NCBI GenBank assembly: GCA_937967425.1
Contig: CALBST010000399.1
Location: 1 to 9,726 of the forward strand
Length of the DNA: 9,726 nucleotides
Source: an uncultured Caulobacteraceae bacterium
Lineage (GTDB): Bacteria; Pseudomonadota; Alphaproteobacteria; Caulobacterales; TH1-2
Direction of reading: 5' to 3'
The notes under the pieces were generated by a model. That model saw only the letters and a program-made list of their open reading frames with translations. It ran no database searches and was not told where the DNA came from. Of the stretch, positions 1 through 6,668 are shown in pieces. A program made the position numbers and the translations under genes. Numbering within the stretch: the stretch's first letter is position 1; the number at the start of each line of letters is the position of its first letter.

Positions 1-116
1 TGGAGTGCGAAAATTCTGGCTGCCCATGAGGGAGCGTTGGGGAGCGGATCAATGACGACCGGACTCCAGTCCCGGCTGGATGAGAAACGGGGGTCACGTC
101 ACGTTTCTCCCCGACC
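1..116. other. Left-edge stretch with no assignable gene
   Basis: Several frames are open across this short edge segment, including + strand frame 1 up to a TAA at 118-120. The only start codon followed by a plausible reading frame is an ATG at 52 with GGAG seven bases upstream, and it gives just 22 residues. I recognise none of the translations. A gene tail entering from the left is possible but cannot be told from chance at this length. Confidence 0.3.
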
Positions 117-267
117 CTAACGGCGATAACGTTTGAGCCGCTTGTCAGCAGAGTTGACATCCCATTCTTGATCGCGCGGTTCGATTGCGTGGGTAGTGAA
201 CGGCGCTAAGCTACGCCAATCATCCCACCATTTGAGCGTCGCCTTATGCGTCGGCGCTGGCGGTCAT
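117..267 (-). pseudogene. Small frameshifted ORF overlapping the GNAT stop codon
   Basis: On the - strand an ATG (265-267) overlaps the TGA stop of the GNAT gene in the TGATG arrangement typical of translational coupling. That frame stops after seven residues. A neighbouring frame continues without a stop to TAG at 117-119 but has no start codon of its own. Ignoring one base at the early TAA gives a 49-residue protein beginning MTASADA and ending in a basic stretch, SADKRLKRYRR, with a tryptophan-rich centre (KWWDDWRSLAPF). The composition looks like real protein. I do not recognise the family. The most economical reading is a small gene downstream of the GNAT gene that has picked up a one-base insertion. 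A chance open frame or a sequencing error are the alternatives. Confidence 0.35.
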
Positions 268-875
268 CACAGCCTCTTCCGCATCACTGTGCGCGCTCCA
301 GATACAGCGACCGGACTGAATCCACTTTTCAGAAAGGGTCCCGGCAGCCCTGTATGCACGAAGGCTGCCGCAGCTACGCCGCCTACAGCGGAGCTCGGAT
401 AGCCTTCAAGATATCGCGCCCCTCGCTGGCGCACGTCCGTGCACGCTGTCTGCAACAGCAGGGACGATACGCCCTGCATGCGCGCCCGCCGAGCAATGAA
501 GAAACAAGTGATCGACCAAACACCTTCTATTGTCGGCTCTGGAAGCAGACGCGAACGCTTTAGATAAGCAAAGGAATCGCGCGGACCGTAACTGCACCAG
601 CCGATTGGATCATCGCCCTCAAACGCAATAGCGCCGTGCGCCTCGCTCGTTTCAATCAGTCTGCGGAAGGCGTGCTTGTTCTTGACGCCTTTGTGAGCAG
701 CCCAGTAATTGCCGGTGCTCGGGACACGCCAATACATGCACCAGCAGCCGCCGCAGGCGCCGTTGGCGCCAAAAAGCTGCTCAAGAATGGGAAAGTCGTC
801 GCTCTCGATCGGCCGGGCGTGGCGACGACGAGCGGGCGAAGGCAACTTCCTTTTCGTGGCGCTGTTTTTTGACAT
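267..875 (-). CDS. GNAT-family N-acetyltransferase with Cys-rich N-terminal motif
   Basis: Predicted 202-residue cytoplasmic acetyltransferase of the GNAT fold, which moves an acetyl group from acetyl-CoA to an amine; the acceptor cannot be read from sequence. After a basic 20-residue tail, residues 37-50 carry GANGACGGCWCMYW, a hallmark I know from one subgroup of bacterial GNAT proteins. Residues 88-100 (DDPIGWCSYGPRD) and 120-160 (VWSITCFFIARRARMQGV, then the helix and RGARYLEGYP) match the central strands and acetyl-CoA-binding motif A. The pyrophosphate loop reads R132-M-Q-G135-V-S137, with Ser where Gly/Ala is usual. A TTG at 953 would add 26 residues; I chose the ATG at 875 because the family begins near there, although neither start has a clear Shine-Dalgarno sequence. 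The gene is divergent from the AraC-type gene at 1007, and a small broken ORF overlaps its stop. Confidence 0.9.
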   Translation of the reverse strand: MSKNSATKRKLPSPARRRHARPIESDDFPILEQLFGANGACGGCWCMYWRVPSTGNYWAAHKGVKNKHAFRRLIETSEAHGAIAFEGDDPIGWCSYGPRDSFAYLKRSRLLPEPTIEGVWSITCFFIARRARMQGVSSLLLQTACTDVRQRGARYLEGYPSSAVGGVAAAAFVHTGLPGPFLKSGFSPVAVSGARTVMRKRL

Positions 876-1006
876 CAGTGTTGGAGGATAGGTTCGCCGA
901 AGAGCTAGTCGCAGGCTATCAGGATATTGCTTTCGGACAGCCCTGAAAGACAAATGATACGACTGTGCTATGTTGCTTTGACACTCACACCCAAGCCATA
1001 CGAATT

Positions 1007-1915
1007 ATGAGCGACACGTCTGAACCTGGCTTCGCATGGACACGCGCTCACATGGTGAGCCTGCTGGGCACGAACGCCTTCAAGATCGCCGAATTTCGGT
1101 GTCCCGGCAAGCCGGAGATAACCGACGTCGAGGCAGCGTCTTTCCCGGAGATCGTCCTGCCGCGCCTTGGAAGCTATTTGCGCTCAGACGCAGCAGGCGA
1201 AGTCCTGCTCAACAAGACGACACTTGCTTTCTTCGAAGCAAACCAGCCCTACACGATCCGCCATTTTCGCCCAGCGCCGGATTTGACCACCATCATCGCC
1301 ATCACCGACACGCAATCGCTTCATGCGGCGCTCGGCGTCCTGTTACCGGCGGGGCGCGCGTTCAGCCGTTCAGCTATCCGGATGCCCGCCGAGATAGTTC
1401 TCGCGCACAGGCGCCTGTTGCGCCAAATCAGAGCCGGCGTCGATGGTCGCTTCGCGGCGGAAGAGATCGCCGCACAGATCATCATGCGTAGCCTTGCTCT
1501 CAGTCTCGGGGATGAGCCGGACCTGACCAGACCACGCCCGCCGAGCATGGGCGGCGACCAGTTCGCCACCGCTGAGGCAGTCGTCTCGTATGTAGCGAAA
1601 ACTTTTGCGAGCCGCGTGACGCTTGAGCAGGTAGCGAATGCCGTGGGCTTGTCGACGTTTCATCTGTGCCGCGTGTTTCAAGCGGCCACGGGCGGCTCAA
1701 TCCACCAGCACCTCCTGGCAGTCAGGCTTGAAGCGGCGGTCGCGCGGCTGATCGACACGGAAAAAAGCATCACAGAGATCGCCCACGATGTGGGCTTTTC
1801 TTCCCACTCGCACCTGACGGCGCTCTTTACGCGGACATTTGGCGTTCCCCCGAGTCGGGTGCGAGCAACCCGTGAGAGGCCCGCGCCGGTGCGCAGAGAT
1901 CTTCTAACTATCTGA
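1007..1915 (+). CDS. AraC/XylS-family transcriptional regulator
   Basis: 302-residue DNA-binding regulator. Residues 1-110 look like the N-terminal ligand-binding half of the AraC family: FPEIVLPRLGSYLR near 46-59, then LLNKTTLAFFEANQPYTIRHF near 67-87, the usual cupin-like pattern. The C-terminal 100 residues hold two helix-turn-helix units, VTLEQVANAVGLSTFHLCRVF (about 204-224, with the GGS linker after it) and SITEIAHDVGFSSHSHLTALF (about 254-274), followed by the conserved FGVPPSRVR. GTG at 965 is an alternative start in the same frame; the ATG at 1007 is preferred but has no recognisable ribosome-binding site. A perfect TTGACA lies at 978-983, only 23 bases ahead of this ATG, with no good -10 box at normal spacing. 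Divergence from the GNAT gene 131 bp away makes that gene a natural target (inference). The effector is unknown. Confidence 0.93.
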   Translation: MSDTSEPGFAWTRAHMVSLLGTNAFKIAEFRCPGKPEITDVEAASFPEIVLPRLGSYLRSDAAGEVLLNKTTLAFFEANQPYTIRHFRPAPDLTTIIAITDTQSLHAALGVLLPAGRAFSRSAIRMPAEIVLAHRRLLRQIRAGVDGRFAAEEIAAQIIMRSLALSLGDEPDLTRPRPPSMGGDQFATAEAVVSYVAKTFASRVTLEQVANAVGLSTFHLCRVFQAATGGSIHQHLLAVRLEAAVARLIDTEKSITEIAHDVGFSSHSHLTALFTRTFGVPPSRVRATRERPAPVRRDLLTI

Positions 1916-2049
1916 CTGCTCGCTCCCGACGGATCGAGGTTTGGTTTGCGGCTCTGGTCCAATGCGACGTAATGACCGCGATGGGACTTGAGGGGAGAAG
2001 TTAACGCATCGTCTCCACGCCAACAGGCCATTGCGAGCGGCGCACAACC

Positions 2050-2874
2050 CTATCGTCGCCAAACCTGCGAGATGTATCGGGTCAGAAAACCCAGTTTCGT
2101 ATAATAGCTCTCGGCATAGCTGCCGCGCATTGCCTGAAGAATAATCCTTGGAAAGCCAGATTGAACAGCATCCACGCGCGCTCGATCGAGAACAGCCGTG
2201 CCGACCCCGCGTCTTCGAAAGTCCGGTCTGGTCGCCACAGCATAGATACCGCTTACGCCTGAGGTGCGCACAATCAGCGTAGACGTGACGAACTGATCTC
2301 CCACGCGCCCGAGGTAAAGACGCTGCGCAGGATGTTTGTAGTTCTTGCGCGCCCGTTCGAGGAAATAGTGCTTCCACCAATCGTCAATCGCCTCGTCACC
2401 GGTAGCAAAGCCGGCAGACTGTATTGCTGCGAACGCCTCTGCAGCGGATTCATCACGTGCGATGTCAATCGCGATCCCGGAAGTCGGCGCCAGCGGCCGG
2501 CTGGGATCGCCCAGTTCCATATAGGAAAGCGCCTCCGCGCGGCGATATCCTTGCGCTTCGAGCCTTTGGTCCCAACTGTCCCCGCCGGACCACGGCGCCA
2601 ATCTGACCGCGGGACACCGATCTGGCAGAACCGAGTCTGGTGAACCTGGAATGAAGGAAACAAGTGAAGGGGATGGCCCTTCGATGTATAAATCCATGTC
2701 TTCCAATCGCACCGACCCGCGATGCGTGGCCATGAATAGAAGATGATTAGCGAAGAGATCATCAATGTACATTCCGCCTAAATAACCAAGCGCCGCGGCG
2801 CTGGCTTTCTCGAACTTGCTGTAGGGCGAGCATGGGTAACAGAGACCAAGAACTCGATAGACCGGAACTTGCAT
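2050..2874 (-). CDS. GNAT-family acetyltransferase, long form (274 aa)
   Basis: 274-residue protein whose C-terminal half is a clear GNAT domain. Residues 209-232 read GIYAVATRPDFRRRGVGTAV and onward, the acetyl-CoA-binding motif A with R220-x-x-G223-x-G225; residues 254-264 (AESYYTKLGF) are the usual motif B. The N-terminal ~125 residues are not standard motif A or B but end in GYRRAEALSYMEL near 109-121, the kind of segment seen where a degenerate GNAT-like domain precedes the active one. The substrate is unknown. ATG at 2874 gives the longest open frame; there is no good Shine-Dalgarno there, and Met35 (ATG at 2772, preceded by GGCGGA) is an alternative. It is convergent with the AraC gene ending at 1915, with no terminator visible between them, and lies 164 bp downstream of the PAS-AraC gene on the same strand, so control by that regulator is plausible. 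Confidence 0.9.
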   Translation of the reverse strand: MQVPVYRVLGLCYPCSPYSKFEKASAAALGYLGGMYIDDLFANHLLFMATHRGSVRLEDMDLYIEGPSPSLVSFIPGSPDSVLPDRCPAVRLAPWSGGDSWDQRLEAQGYRRAEALSYMELGDPSRPLAPTSGIAIDIARDESAAEAFAAIQSAGFATGDEAIDDWWKHYFLERARKNYKHPAQRLYLGRVGDQFVTSTLIVRTSGVSGIYAVATRPDFRRRGVGTAVLDRARVDAVQSGFPRIILQAMRGSYAESYYTKLGFLTRYISQVWRR

Positions 2875-3038
2875 CGGTGCTATGTTTGCAAAGGGTGGGA
2901 CCTTAGCGCGGCCTCATCATGGTGCTACTTCACTCTGGCGCAGTTCGATCCCGTCGCAATCGGAGCAACAACGCCTGCATATTTCGTCACGCGCTGTATC
3001 ACCGACCACGACTCGTCCGCAGGTCCAGCAACCCTAGG

Positions 3039-3749
3039 TTATCTGTAACGGCGTCTAAATTCGCTTGGGGACATGCCGACTTGCCGGCGAAAGCGTCTGG
3101 CGAAAGCGCTTTGATCCGAGTAGCCGCAAGCCTGAGCCACATCGGCAATGCTGTCGCCCGATACGAGGCGCTCACTCGCAGCTTCCAAGCGCACTTTCGT
3201 GATGTAGTCGCGCGGCGACAAGCCGAAGATGAAGCTGAACTCTCGCTCGAGACGATCAAGCGACAGCCCCACGGCTTTCGCAACATTTCTGACCTCTAGA
3301 GCGTCCCAATAATTGCGATTGATGTGATCAACTGCGCCGGCGATGCACGAGTACACGCGTGTTCGCCTGGCTTGGTCCGGCAGAAGTCTCGCCAGACCTG
3401 CTATTCCCATCGCCTGTCCGCACTGACTGAGTATCGGCCACCGCCTGACAACAACCCAGCTTTCGCGGCCTTCAAGTCCGACGATCTTGCTAAGCGCTTC
3501 GCCAGAAGGGCGTTTTGACTGCAAAATCTCTCGCTCCGCCGCCTCTCCCCGACTTGCATTTTTCGAGCTGAAGAACTCCAGCGACCGACGCCCAAGCACG
3601 TCGTTTTCAGAGGCTCCACACATCTCACACATTGTCGCGTTGGCGCTTGTGTAGCGCAACTCGGTATCTTTCACGAAGTATGCAACGCCCGACAACTGAT
3701 TGAAGAGCGTCTTTGCAAGATGCTGAGAGATGGTGTCGTCTACTTTCAT
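3039..3749 (-). CDS. PAS-domain AraC-family transcriptional regulator
   Basis: 236-residue regulator. Residues about 10-115 form a PAS sensor domain: FNQLSGVAYFVKDTELRYTSAN, then a turn and DVLGRRSLEFF, the classical layout in which a small ligand, redox or cofactor signal is sensed; no cofactor-binding residue is obvious. Residues about 135-236 are a complete AraC-type DNA-binding domain with helix-turn-helix units at LEVRNVAKAVGLSLDRLERE and SIADVAQACGYSDQSAFARR, and the C-terminal signature FRRQVGMSPSEFRRRYR. The start is well supported: AGGAGC lies five bases ahead of the ATG on the - strand. PAS in place of the usual cupin makes this a compact one-component sensor. The likely targets are its own promoter, which has an inverted repeat at 3817-3836, and the downstream GNAT gene (inference). 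Confidence 0.93.
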   Translation of the reverse strand: MKVDDTISQHLAKTLFNQLSGVAYFVKDTELRYTSANATMCEMCGASENDVLGRRSLEFFSSKNASRGEAAEREILQSKRPSGEALSKIVGLEGRESWVVVRRWPILSQCGQAMGIAGLARLLPDQARRTRVYSCIAGAVDHINRNYWDALEVRNVAKAVGLSLDRLEREFSFIFGLSPRDYITKVRLEAASERLVSGDSIADVAQACGYSDQSAFARRFRRQVGMSPSEFRRRYR

Positions 3750-3816
3750 GTTGCTCCTGAGCCGAAGCTCCTAAGTCGCGCAGATCGAGATTCCATCTGT
3801 CCGCAATCGACACAGT

Positions 3817-3836
3817 CACTGCCTAAACTAGCAGTG
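3817..3836. promoter_or_regulatory. Inverted repeat upstream of the PAS-AraC gene
   Basis: CACTGC and GCAGTG form perfect 6-bp arms around an 8-base A/T-rich centre (CTAAACTA), starting 68 bases upstream of the regulator's start codon. The position and shape fit an operator or a promoter-proximal hairpin. No good -35/-10 pair was found to tie it to a transcription start. Confidence 0.35.
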
Positions 3837-4104
3837 TCGGCAACTCACATCTGCGCGAATTCACCGGTAACGAGAGTACCAGTCCGCTGCGCGCGGGACC
3901 GGGACGCCCGCTGCCGTTCATGGGGCTGAGTAACCAGATTCCCACTCACCCCAAACTGACAAGAACCTCGCTGCACGATGCACCCGCGCGAGCGTCGCAT
4001 GCCAAGTCCGGGGATCGGCTTCATAGAGTTTCGGCGACTTGGGAACGCCGAAGCGCTAGCATGCGGTGTAACGGAATGTCGAACGTCTCGTAACGCACGC
4101 GCAT

Positions 4105-4159
4105 AAAGACTCTGACTCCACTCGAGGACTCCACTCGAGCCAAGCTCTCATGAGTCTTT
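4105..4159. repeat. 8-bp perfect inverted repeat enclosing the tandem duplication
   Basis: AAAGACTC at 4105-4112 and GAGTCTTT at 4152-4159 are exact reverse complements separated by 39 bases. The enclosed segment contains the 13-bp tandem duplication. The right arm ends seven bases before the tRNA-Ser-like fragment. It could be a recombinase or accessory-factor binding arrangement at an element end. Confidence 0.45.
4114..4139. repeat. Perfect 13-bp tandem duplication
   Basis: The unit GACTCCACTCGAG occurs twice back to back (4114-4126 and 4127-4139) with no mismatch. It lies in non-coding DNA. Recent slippage or a site duplication could produce this; a pair of adjacent protein-binding sites is the other reading. 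Confidence 0.8.
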
Positions 4160-4166
4160 GAAATAC

Positions 4167-4180
4167 TGGCGGAGACGGAG
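4167..4180 (-). other. Candidate attachment core: tRNA-Ser 3'-end fragment
   Basis: Read on the - strand these 14 bases are CTCCGTCTCCGCCA, the acceptor-stem 3' end including GCCA of tRNA-Ser genes whose acceptor begins GGAGACG (from memory of the family). The rest of a tRNA, including the T-arm, is absent on the interior side, so this is a fragment and not a gene. Tyrosine-recombinase elements that insert into tRNA 3' ends leave exactly such a duplicate at the far end of the element. With this orientation the element would extend to the right and the intact tRNA-Ser would lie on the - strand beyond the window. No integrase is visible here to support it. Confidence 0.4.
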
Positions 4181-4296
4181 ACCGCCTAGCGATTGCCACT
4201 CTGGGCCTTGTGAAATAAGGGCCAACCGGGAAACGGGATAACGCCATTTTCGCGCTACCCCACTCCCTACCCCGCAGGGATAGACCGAAACGACCA

Positions 4297-4578
4297 TTAG
4301 GACGCCTCCGGAGCGGCCTTCAGGCGACGCGCCACCAGCCGGGCCAACTCCGCATTCGACGGCTCAGCATTGCGTGAGCGCGCCAAACGCAGCGCCGTCT
4401 CGATCGCTTCCGCTTCCGTGCATTCGTCGCGCTCCGTCAGCGCCGCCAGATCGGCCGCCGCCGCCGGCGGCAGCAACAGGTCCTTGCGAACATAGCCCGC
4501 CGCCAGCCGTGCGGCCTTGCTCTCCAGCGCCCGATCGCCAGCGCTTCGCGTCTTGGTCTTGGTTGATCGTTTCGCCAT
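4297..4578 (-). CDS. Small ribbon-helix-helix-like protein (putative repressor)
   Basis: 93-residue protein with a basic N-terminus (MAKRSTKTKTR). Residues about 31-68 read RKDLLLPPAAAADLAALTER followed by an EAEAIETAL helix, which resembles the short strand plus two helices of ribbon-helix-helix DNA-binding proteins (Arc/CopG type). Assignment to that fold is by pattern only. The start is secure: GGAGGAGGT lies just ahead of the ATG at 4578. It is divergent from the membrane-protein gene at 4816, and the space between holds three copies of a GGTTGCG half-site over both predicted -35 boxes, the expected layout for a self-regulating phage or island repressor. A toxin partner is not visible, so an antitoxin role is not supported. 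Confidence 0.7.
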   Translation of the reverse strand: MAKRSTKTKTRSAGDRALESKAARLAAGYVRKDLLLPPAAAADLAALTERDECTEAEAIETALRLARSRNAEPSNAELARLVARRLKAAPEAS

Positions 4579-4603
4579 GCGACCTCCTCCAGTAATAGGC
4601 CGC

Positions 4604-4632
4604 ACCCTAGACGCTCACAGGAAATGACGCAA
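4604..4632 (-). promoter_or_regulatory. Putative promoter of the ribbon-helix-helix-like gene
   Basis: On the - strand TTGCGT (4627-4632) is followed after exactly 17 bases by TAGGGT (4604-4609), about 26 bases upstream of the start codon. Each box matches the sigma-70 consensus weakly, but the -35 falls in the repeat-rich operator and mirrors the promoter on the other strand. Confidence 0.35.
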
Positions 4633-4656
4633 CCCGGTTGCGCGTCGGGTTGCGCG
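4628..4656. promoter_or_regulatory. Operator-like repeats between divergent genes
   Basis: Positions 4628-4642 are an exact palindrome with 7-base arms around one base (CGCAACC-C-GGTTGCG). The right half recurs as a direct repeat: GGTTGCGCG at 4636-4644 and again at 4648-4656, 12 bp apart. That makes three copies of one half-site over both predicted -35 boxes, a likely binding site for the divergently encoded small DNA-binding protein. Confidence 0.55.
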
Positions 4657-4678
4657 CTTTGCACATTCGGAGTATGCT
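4650..4678 (+). promoter_or_regulatory. Putative promoter of the membrane-protein gene
   Basis: TTGCGC (4650-4655), 17 bases, then TATGCT (4673-4678). The -10 matches four of six consensus bases and the -35 three of six, with ideal spacing. The -35 lies inside the right-hand operator repeat, so a bound repressor would block it. Confidence 0.4.
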
Positions 4679-4751
4679 TAAGCCATGGTCGCTTTGCGGC
4701 CAGCGCTCAGGGACCGAGCGCCGCTCTTTCTCAGAACCTAGGCCACGGAAA

Positions 4752-4777
4752 AGGCCGAGCGTTGCACCGCCCGGCCT
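4752..4777 (+). promoter_or_regulatory. Leader hairpin ahead of the membrane-protein gene
   Basis: AGGCCG (4752-4757) and CGGCCT (4772-4777) form a perfect 6-bp stem with a 14-base loop inside the untranslated leader. No T-run follows, so it is not an intrinsic terminator. A second small stem (CGGG/CCCG, 4801-4815) brackets the GGGGAG ribosome-binding site directly before the ATG at 4816 and could limit translation. Confidence 0.3.
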
Positions 4778-4815
4778 CCCGCGTCCCTTCCGGGCCGCTA
4801 CGGGGAGTTATCCCG

Positions 4816-5715
4816 ATGCAAAATCATAACACGACTACCCCCGGCGCAAAGCCGGGATGGCTCACGGGATCGGCCGCGACCGCGGCAGTGATCCTCAGCG
4901 CAGCGCTTGCCGGCTTCGGCATTGCTTCTGCGTTCTGGCCTCGCCTGGTTGCTGGCGATCCGGTGGCGATCATCGCCGCCGCCGTCATTATTGGCGTGGT
5001 TACGGTCAGCGAGTGCGCGGCAGCGCTCTTGCTGGTTCACGCCGCCAACCGCGCCAACGAAGGCGCGCACGTTTGGGCTTGGGCCGCGCGTTTCGCGTTC
5101 ATCGCTTGCACAGCGGCGAACGTGCTGACGGGGCACTACGGCGCCGAGGCGATTAACACCCGCCTTGTTGCTCCGCAGCGTGCTCCGTTTGAAAGCGCGC
5201 TTTCGTCGGCGCAATCGCTTCTCACCTTGGCGGAGAACACCAAGGCGGACACCGAAGCGCGACACGCCCGCGAGATTGCTGGCCTTGAGCGCGAGTTTGA
5301 GGCCGAGCGCCAAGCTAACCCGCTGTATGTGACCGCTCGCGGCCGTCAGCAGGAAGAACAGCGCGCAGCGATGCGGACACGCCAAGCCGCAGAGCTACGC
5401 GAGGCGCAAGGCGAGATCAGCCGAGCCATGGAACAAGTCGCAGCAGCGCAAGGCATGCTCGACGCAGCCCCTAAGGGTTTCGACCCGCTCCAAATGTGGG
5501 GCTTCGCGTTCTTGCTGGAGCTTCTGAAAGGCTTGTTGGTTCGCGTCGCAACGCCGGTTCGCCGCCGCGTCGCAGCTTCGGGCGCGGTCCTGCCGATCGA
5601 TCCGGCAGCATACGAAGCAATGAGCGACGACGAGCTAGCGGAAATGGAATCGCGCGCCAGCGCAGCCAAGGCCCTCGCTCAACACGCTCGCCGCCGCCGG
5701 CAGAAGGCGGCGTAA
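4816..5715 (+). CDS. Membrane protein with central coiled coil, function unknown
   Basis: 299-residue protein, not recognised as a named family. Three hydrophobic segments occupy residues about 18-40, 49-75 and 85-107. Residues about 120-215 are charged and rich in Glu, Arg, Ala and Gln (AREIAGLEREFEAERQ, RQQEEQRAAMRTRQAAELRE), a long predicted coiled coil. A fourth hydrophobic stretch, MWGFAFLLELLKGLLV, lies near 227-242. The tail is acidic, then strongly basic (HARRRRQKAA). The open frame extends upstream to 4624, but GGGGAG eight bases ahead of ATG 4816 and the hydrophobic profile favour the shorter start. It begins the + strand unit under the operator region and is closed by its own terminator. 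The topology suggests an inner-membrane protein with a large helical loop or arm; a role in element maintenance, exclusion or host interference is only a guess. Confidence 0.8.
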   Translation: MQNHNTTTPGAKPGWLTGSAATAAVILSAALAGFGIASAFWPRLVAGDPVAIIAAAVIIGVVTVSECAAALLLVHAANRANEGAHVWAWAARFAFIACTAANVLTGHYGAEAINTRLVAPQRAPFESALSSAQSLLTLAENTKADTEARHAREIAGLEREFEAERQANPLYVTARGRQQEEQRAAMRTRQAAELREAQGEISRAMEQVAAAQGMLDAAPKGFDPLQMWGFAFLLELLKGLLVRVATPVRRRVAASGAVLPIDPAAYEAMSDDELAEMESRASAAKALAQHARRRRQKAA

Positions 5716-5734
5716 GCCAAGCCACTCACAACAG

Positions 5735-5766
5735 GCCCCGCCCGAGAAATCGGCGCGGGGCTTTTT
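5735..5766 (+). terminator. Strong intrinsic terminator after the membrane-protein gene
   Basis: GCCCCGC (5735-5741) pairs with GCGGGGC (5755-5761). Inside, CCGA pairs with TCGG around a GAAA tetraloop, leaving one bulged C. TTTTT follows immediately. It starts 19 bases after the stop codon. Confidence 0.92.
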
Positions 5767-5837
5767 GCGTTGCAGCAGTGCGAACGGGGCGAGCGGCAGC
5801 TTTTCGCCGGTAGCGGACGTTCAACCAACGGCGCTAG

Positions 5838-6284
5838 ATGGGACGAATGCCGAGGCGAAAAGAACTCCGTGGAGCAGCGTTCGGCCTGCTAGGCTCCTTT
5901 GTTAGCCGCAACAACGATGTGGGCGGCTACTGGGCGTTGGGCAGGCTCTACAAGCACGCAGTCAAAACCGACGCCCCCAACGTGTGCGTTGATCTGCTCA
6001 ATCTGACGATCACTCCGCCTAGCAGTGATTTTGCGGCGATGGCCACGCATTTTCAGCGGATGCTCGGCACTCAACTATCAGCACGCCTCCTTCCCGTTGA
6101 CTGGGTTAGCGGAGCGACGATCTGTGTGGAATTTCGGCGCACGAAAAGTCCCGACACGCCGGGCGACTTGTTCGATGCCGTTGTTACAATCACCGACGAT
6201 AAGGGCCGAGCGCACCGTGCTTCGGCCAGCGGAGCGTGCTGGGTTCATGATCCGGCTAGGGAGTCACGGAGCACCCGCGCTTAG
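5838..6284 (+). CDS. Conserved-looking hypothetical protein, 148 aa
   Basis: Soluble protein of 148 residues (145 if it begins at the second ATG, 5847, MPRRKELRG). I do not recognise a named domain. The N-terminal segment GLLGSFVSRNNDVGGYWALGRLY (residues 17-38) has the look of a conserved block. A mid-section with alternating hydrophobics (CVDLLNLTITP, ATICVEF, LFDAVVTITDDKG) suggests a mainly beta fold, ending near 134 in ACWVHDP. No signal peptide or membrane segment is seen. The ribosome-binding site is poor at both starts. The gene follows a strong terminator, so it probably has its own promoter, although none is clear in 5767-5837. Natural composition across three-quarters of the length makes it a probable gene. 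Confidence 0.65.
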   Translation: MGRMPRRKELRGAAFGLLGSFVSRNNDVGGYWALGRLYKHAVKTDAPNVCVDLLNLTITPPSSDFAAMATHFQRMLGTQLSARLLPVDWVSGATICVEFRRTKSPDTPGDLFDAVVTITDDKGRAHRASASGACWVHDPARESRSTRA

Positions 6285-6407
6285 TCTGCTTTGGGCCAAT
6301 GACAGACATTACCGCGATTGCGAAGGCCGGTCCCTAGTCACCCGAATTTCTGGCGTGTCATACTCGAATGGAGCCAGGATCGTTGAGTTAGCAGGAGACA
6401 TAGGCTC

Positions 6408-6668
6408 ATGCGCGTCCGTAAACGCTACGCCGTCATGCTCGCTATCGCCGCCATGATCTGCGGCGTCGTGATCTTCCAGGCCGTTACTGCCACGCCGCCT
6501 GAGCCGTATGTGGAACTAGTCCGCGCCCCGACCGAGGTTCCCCGCATCCGCATGGAATGCGTTCGGGGTCAGTCTGTCGTCGTACACTATGACGGCCACG
6601 GGCGCGAAATCAGCCGCATCGAGGACGGCTACTTCTGCGACCCACAAGATCAGGCGCGCCAGCCGTAG
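6408..6668 (+). CDS. Small membrane-anchored or exported protein, 86 aa
   Basis: A basic start (MRVRKR) is followed by a hydrophobic segment at residues about 8-27 (VMLAIAAMICGVVIFQAV), then a roughly 58-residue soluble part. This fits a signal anchor or an uncleaved signal peptide placing the C-terminal part in the periplasm. The soluble part has two cysteines (51 and 77) that could form a disulphide there. AGGAGA nine bases ahead of the ATG supports the start. The family is not recognised. It lies 123 bases after the preceding gene; nothing else is evident in that gap. Its last 19 bases overlap the end of the terminase-like gene on the other strand. Confidence 0.65.
   Translation: MRVRKRYAVMLAIAAMICGVVIFQAVTATPPEPYVELVRAPTEVPRIRMECVRGQSVVVHYDGHGREISRIEDGYFCDPQDQARQP

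Larger units (their letters stand above)
3750..4296. other. Gene-free boundary region of about 550 bp
   Basis: No convincing coding sequence: the open frames here are short and lack natural protein composition or ribosome-binding sites. The first half holds the leader of the PAS-AraC gene. The second half holds the tandem duplication, the inverted repeats and the tRNA-Ser-like end fragment listed separately. Close to the latter, 4202-4224 is an imperfect inverted repeat (8-base arms with one mismatch around GTGAAAT) of the kind that often flanks attachment cores. I read this stretch as the junction between chromosomal accessory genes on the left and a mobile element on the right. Confidence 0.5.

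Noticed and set aside
1916..2049. Bidirectional terminator between the convergent AraC and GNAT genes
   Set aside because: No stem with a T-run could be found on either strand.
4056..4247. 63-codon - strand frame in the boundary region
   Set aside because: It crosses the tandem duplication and the attachment-like fragment, has unlikely composition and no good start signal.
4297..4578. Antitoxin of a toxin-antitoxin pair
   Set aside because: No toxin-like gene overlaps or adjoins it; the neighbour is a divergent membrane protein.
6256..6337. CTAGGGA / TCCCTAG inverted repeat 68 bases apart
   Set aside because: Short arms, one inside a coding sequence, with no supporting structure; likely chance.
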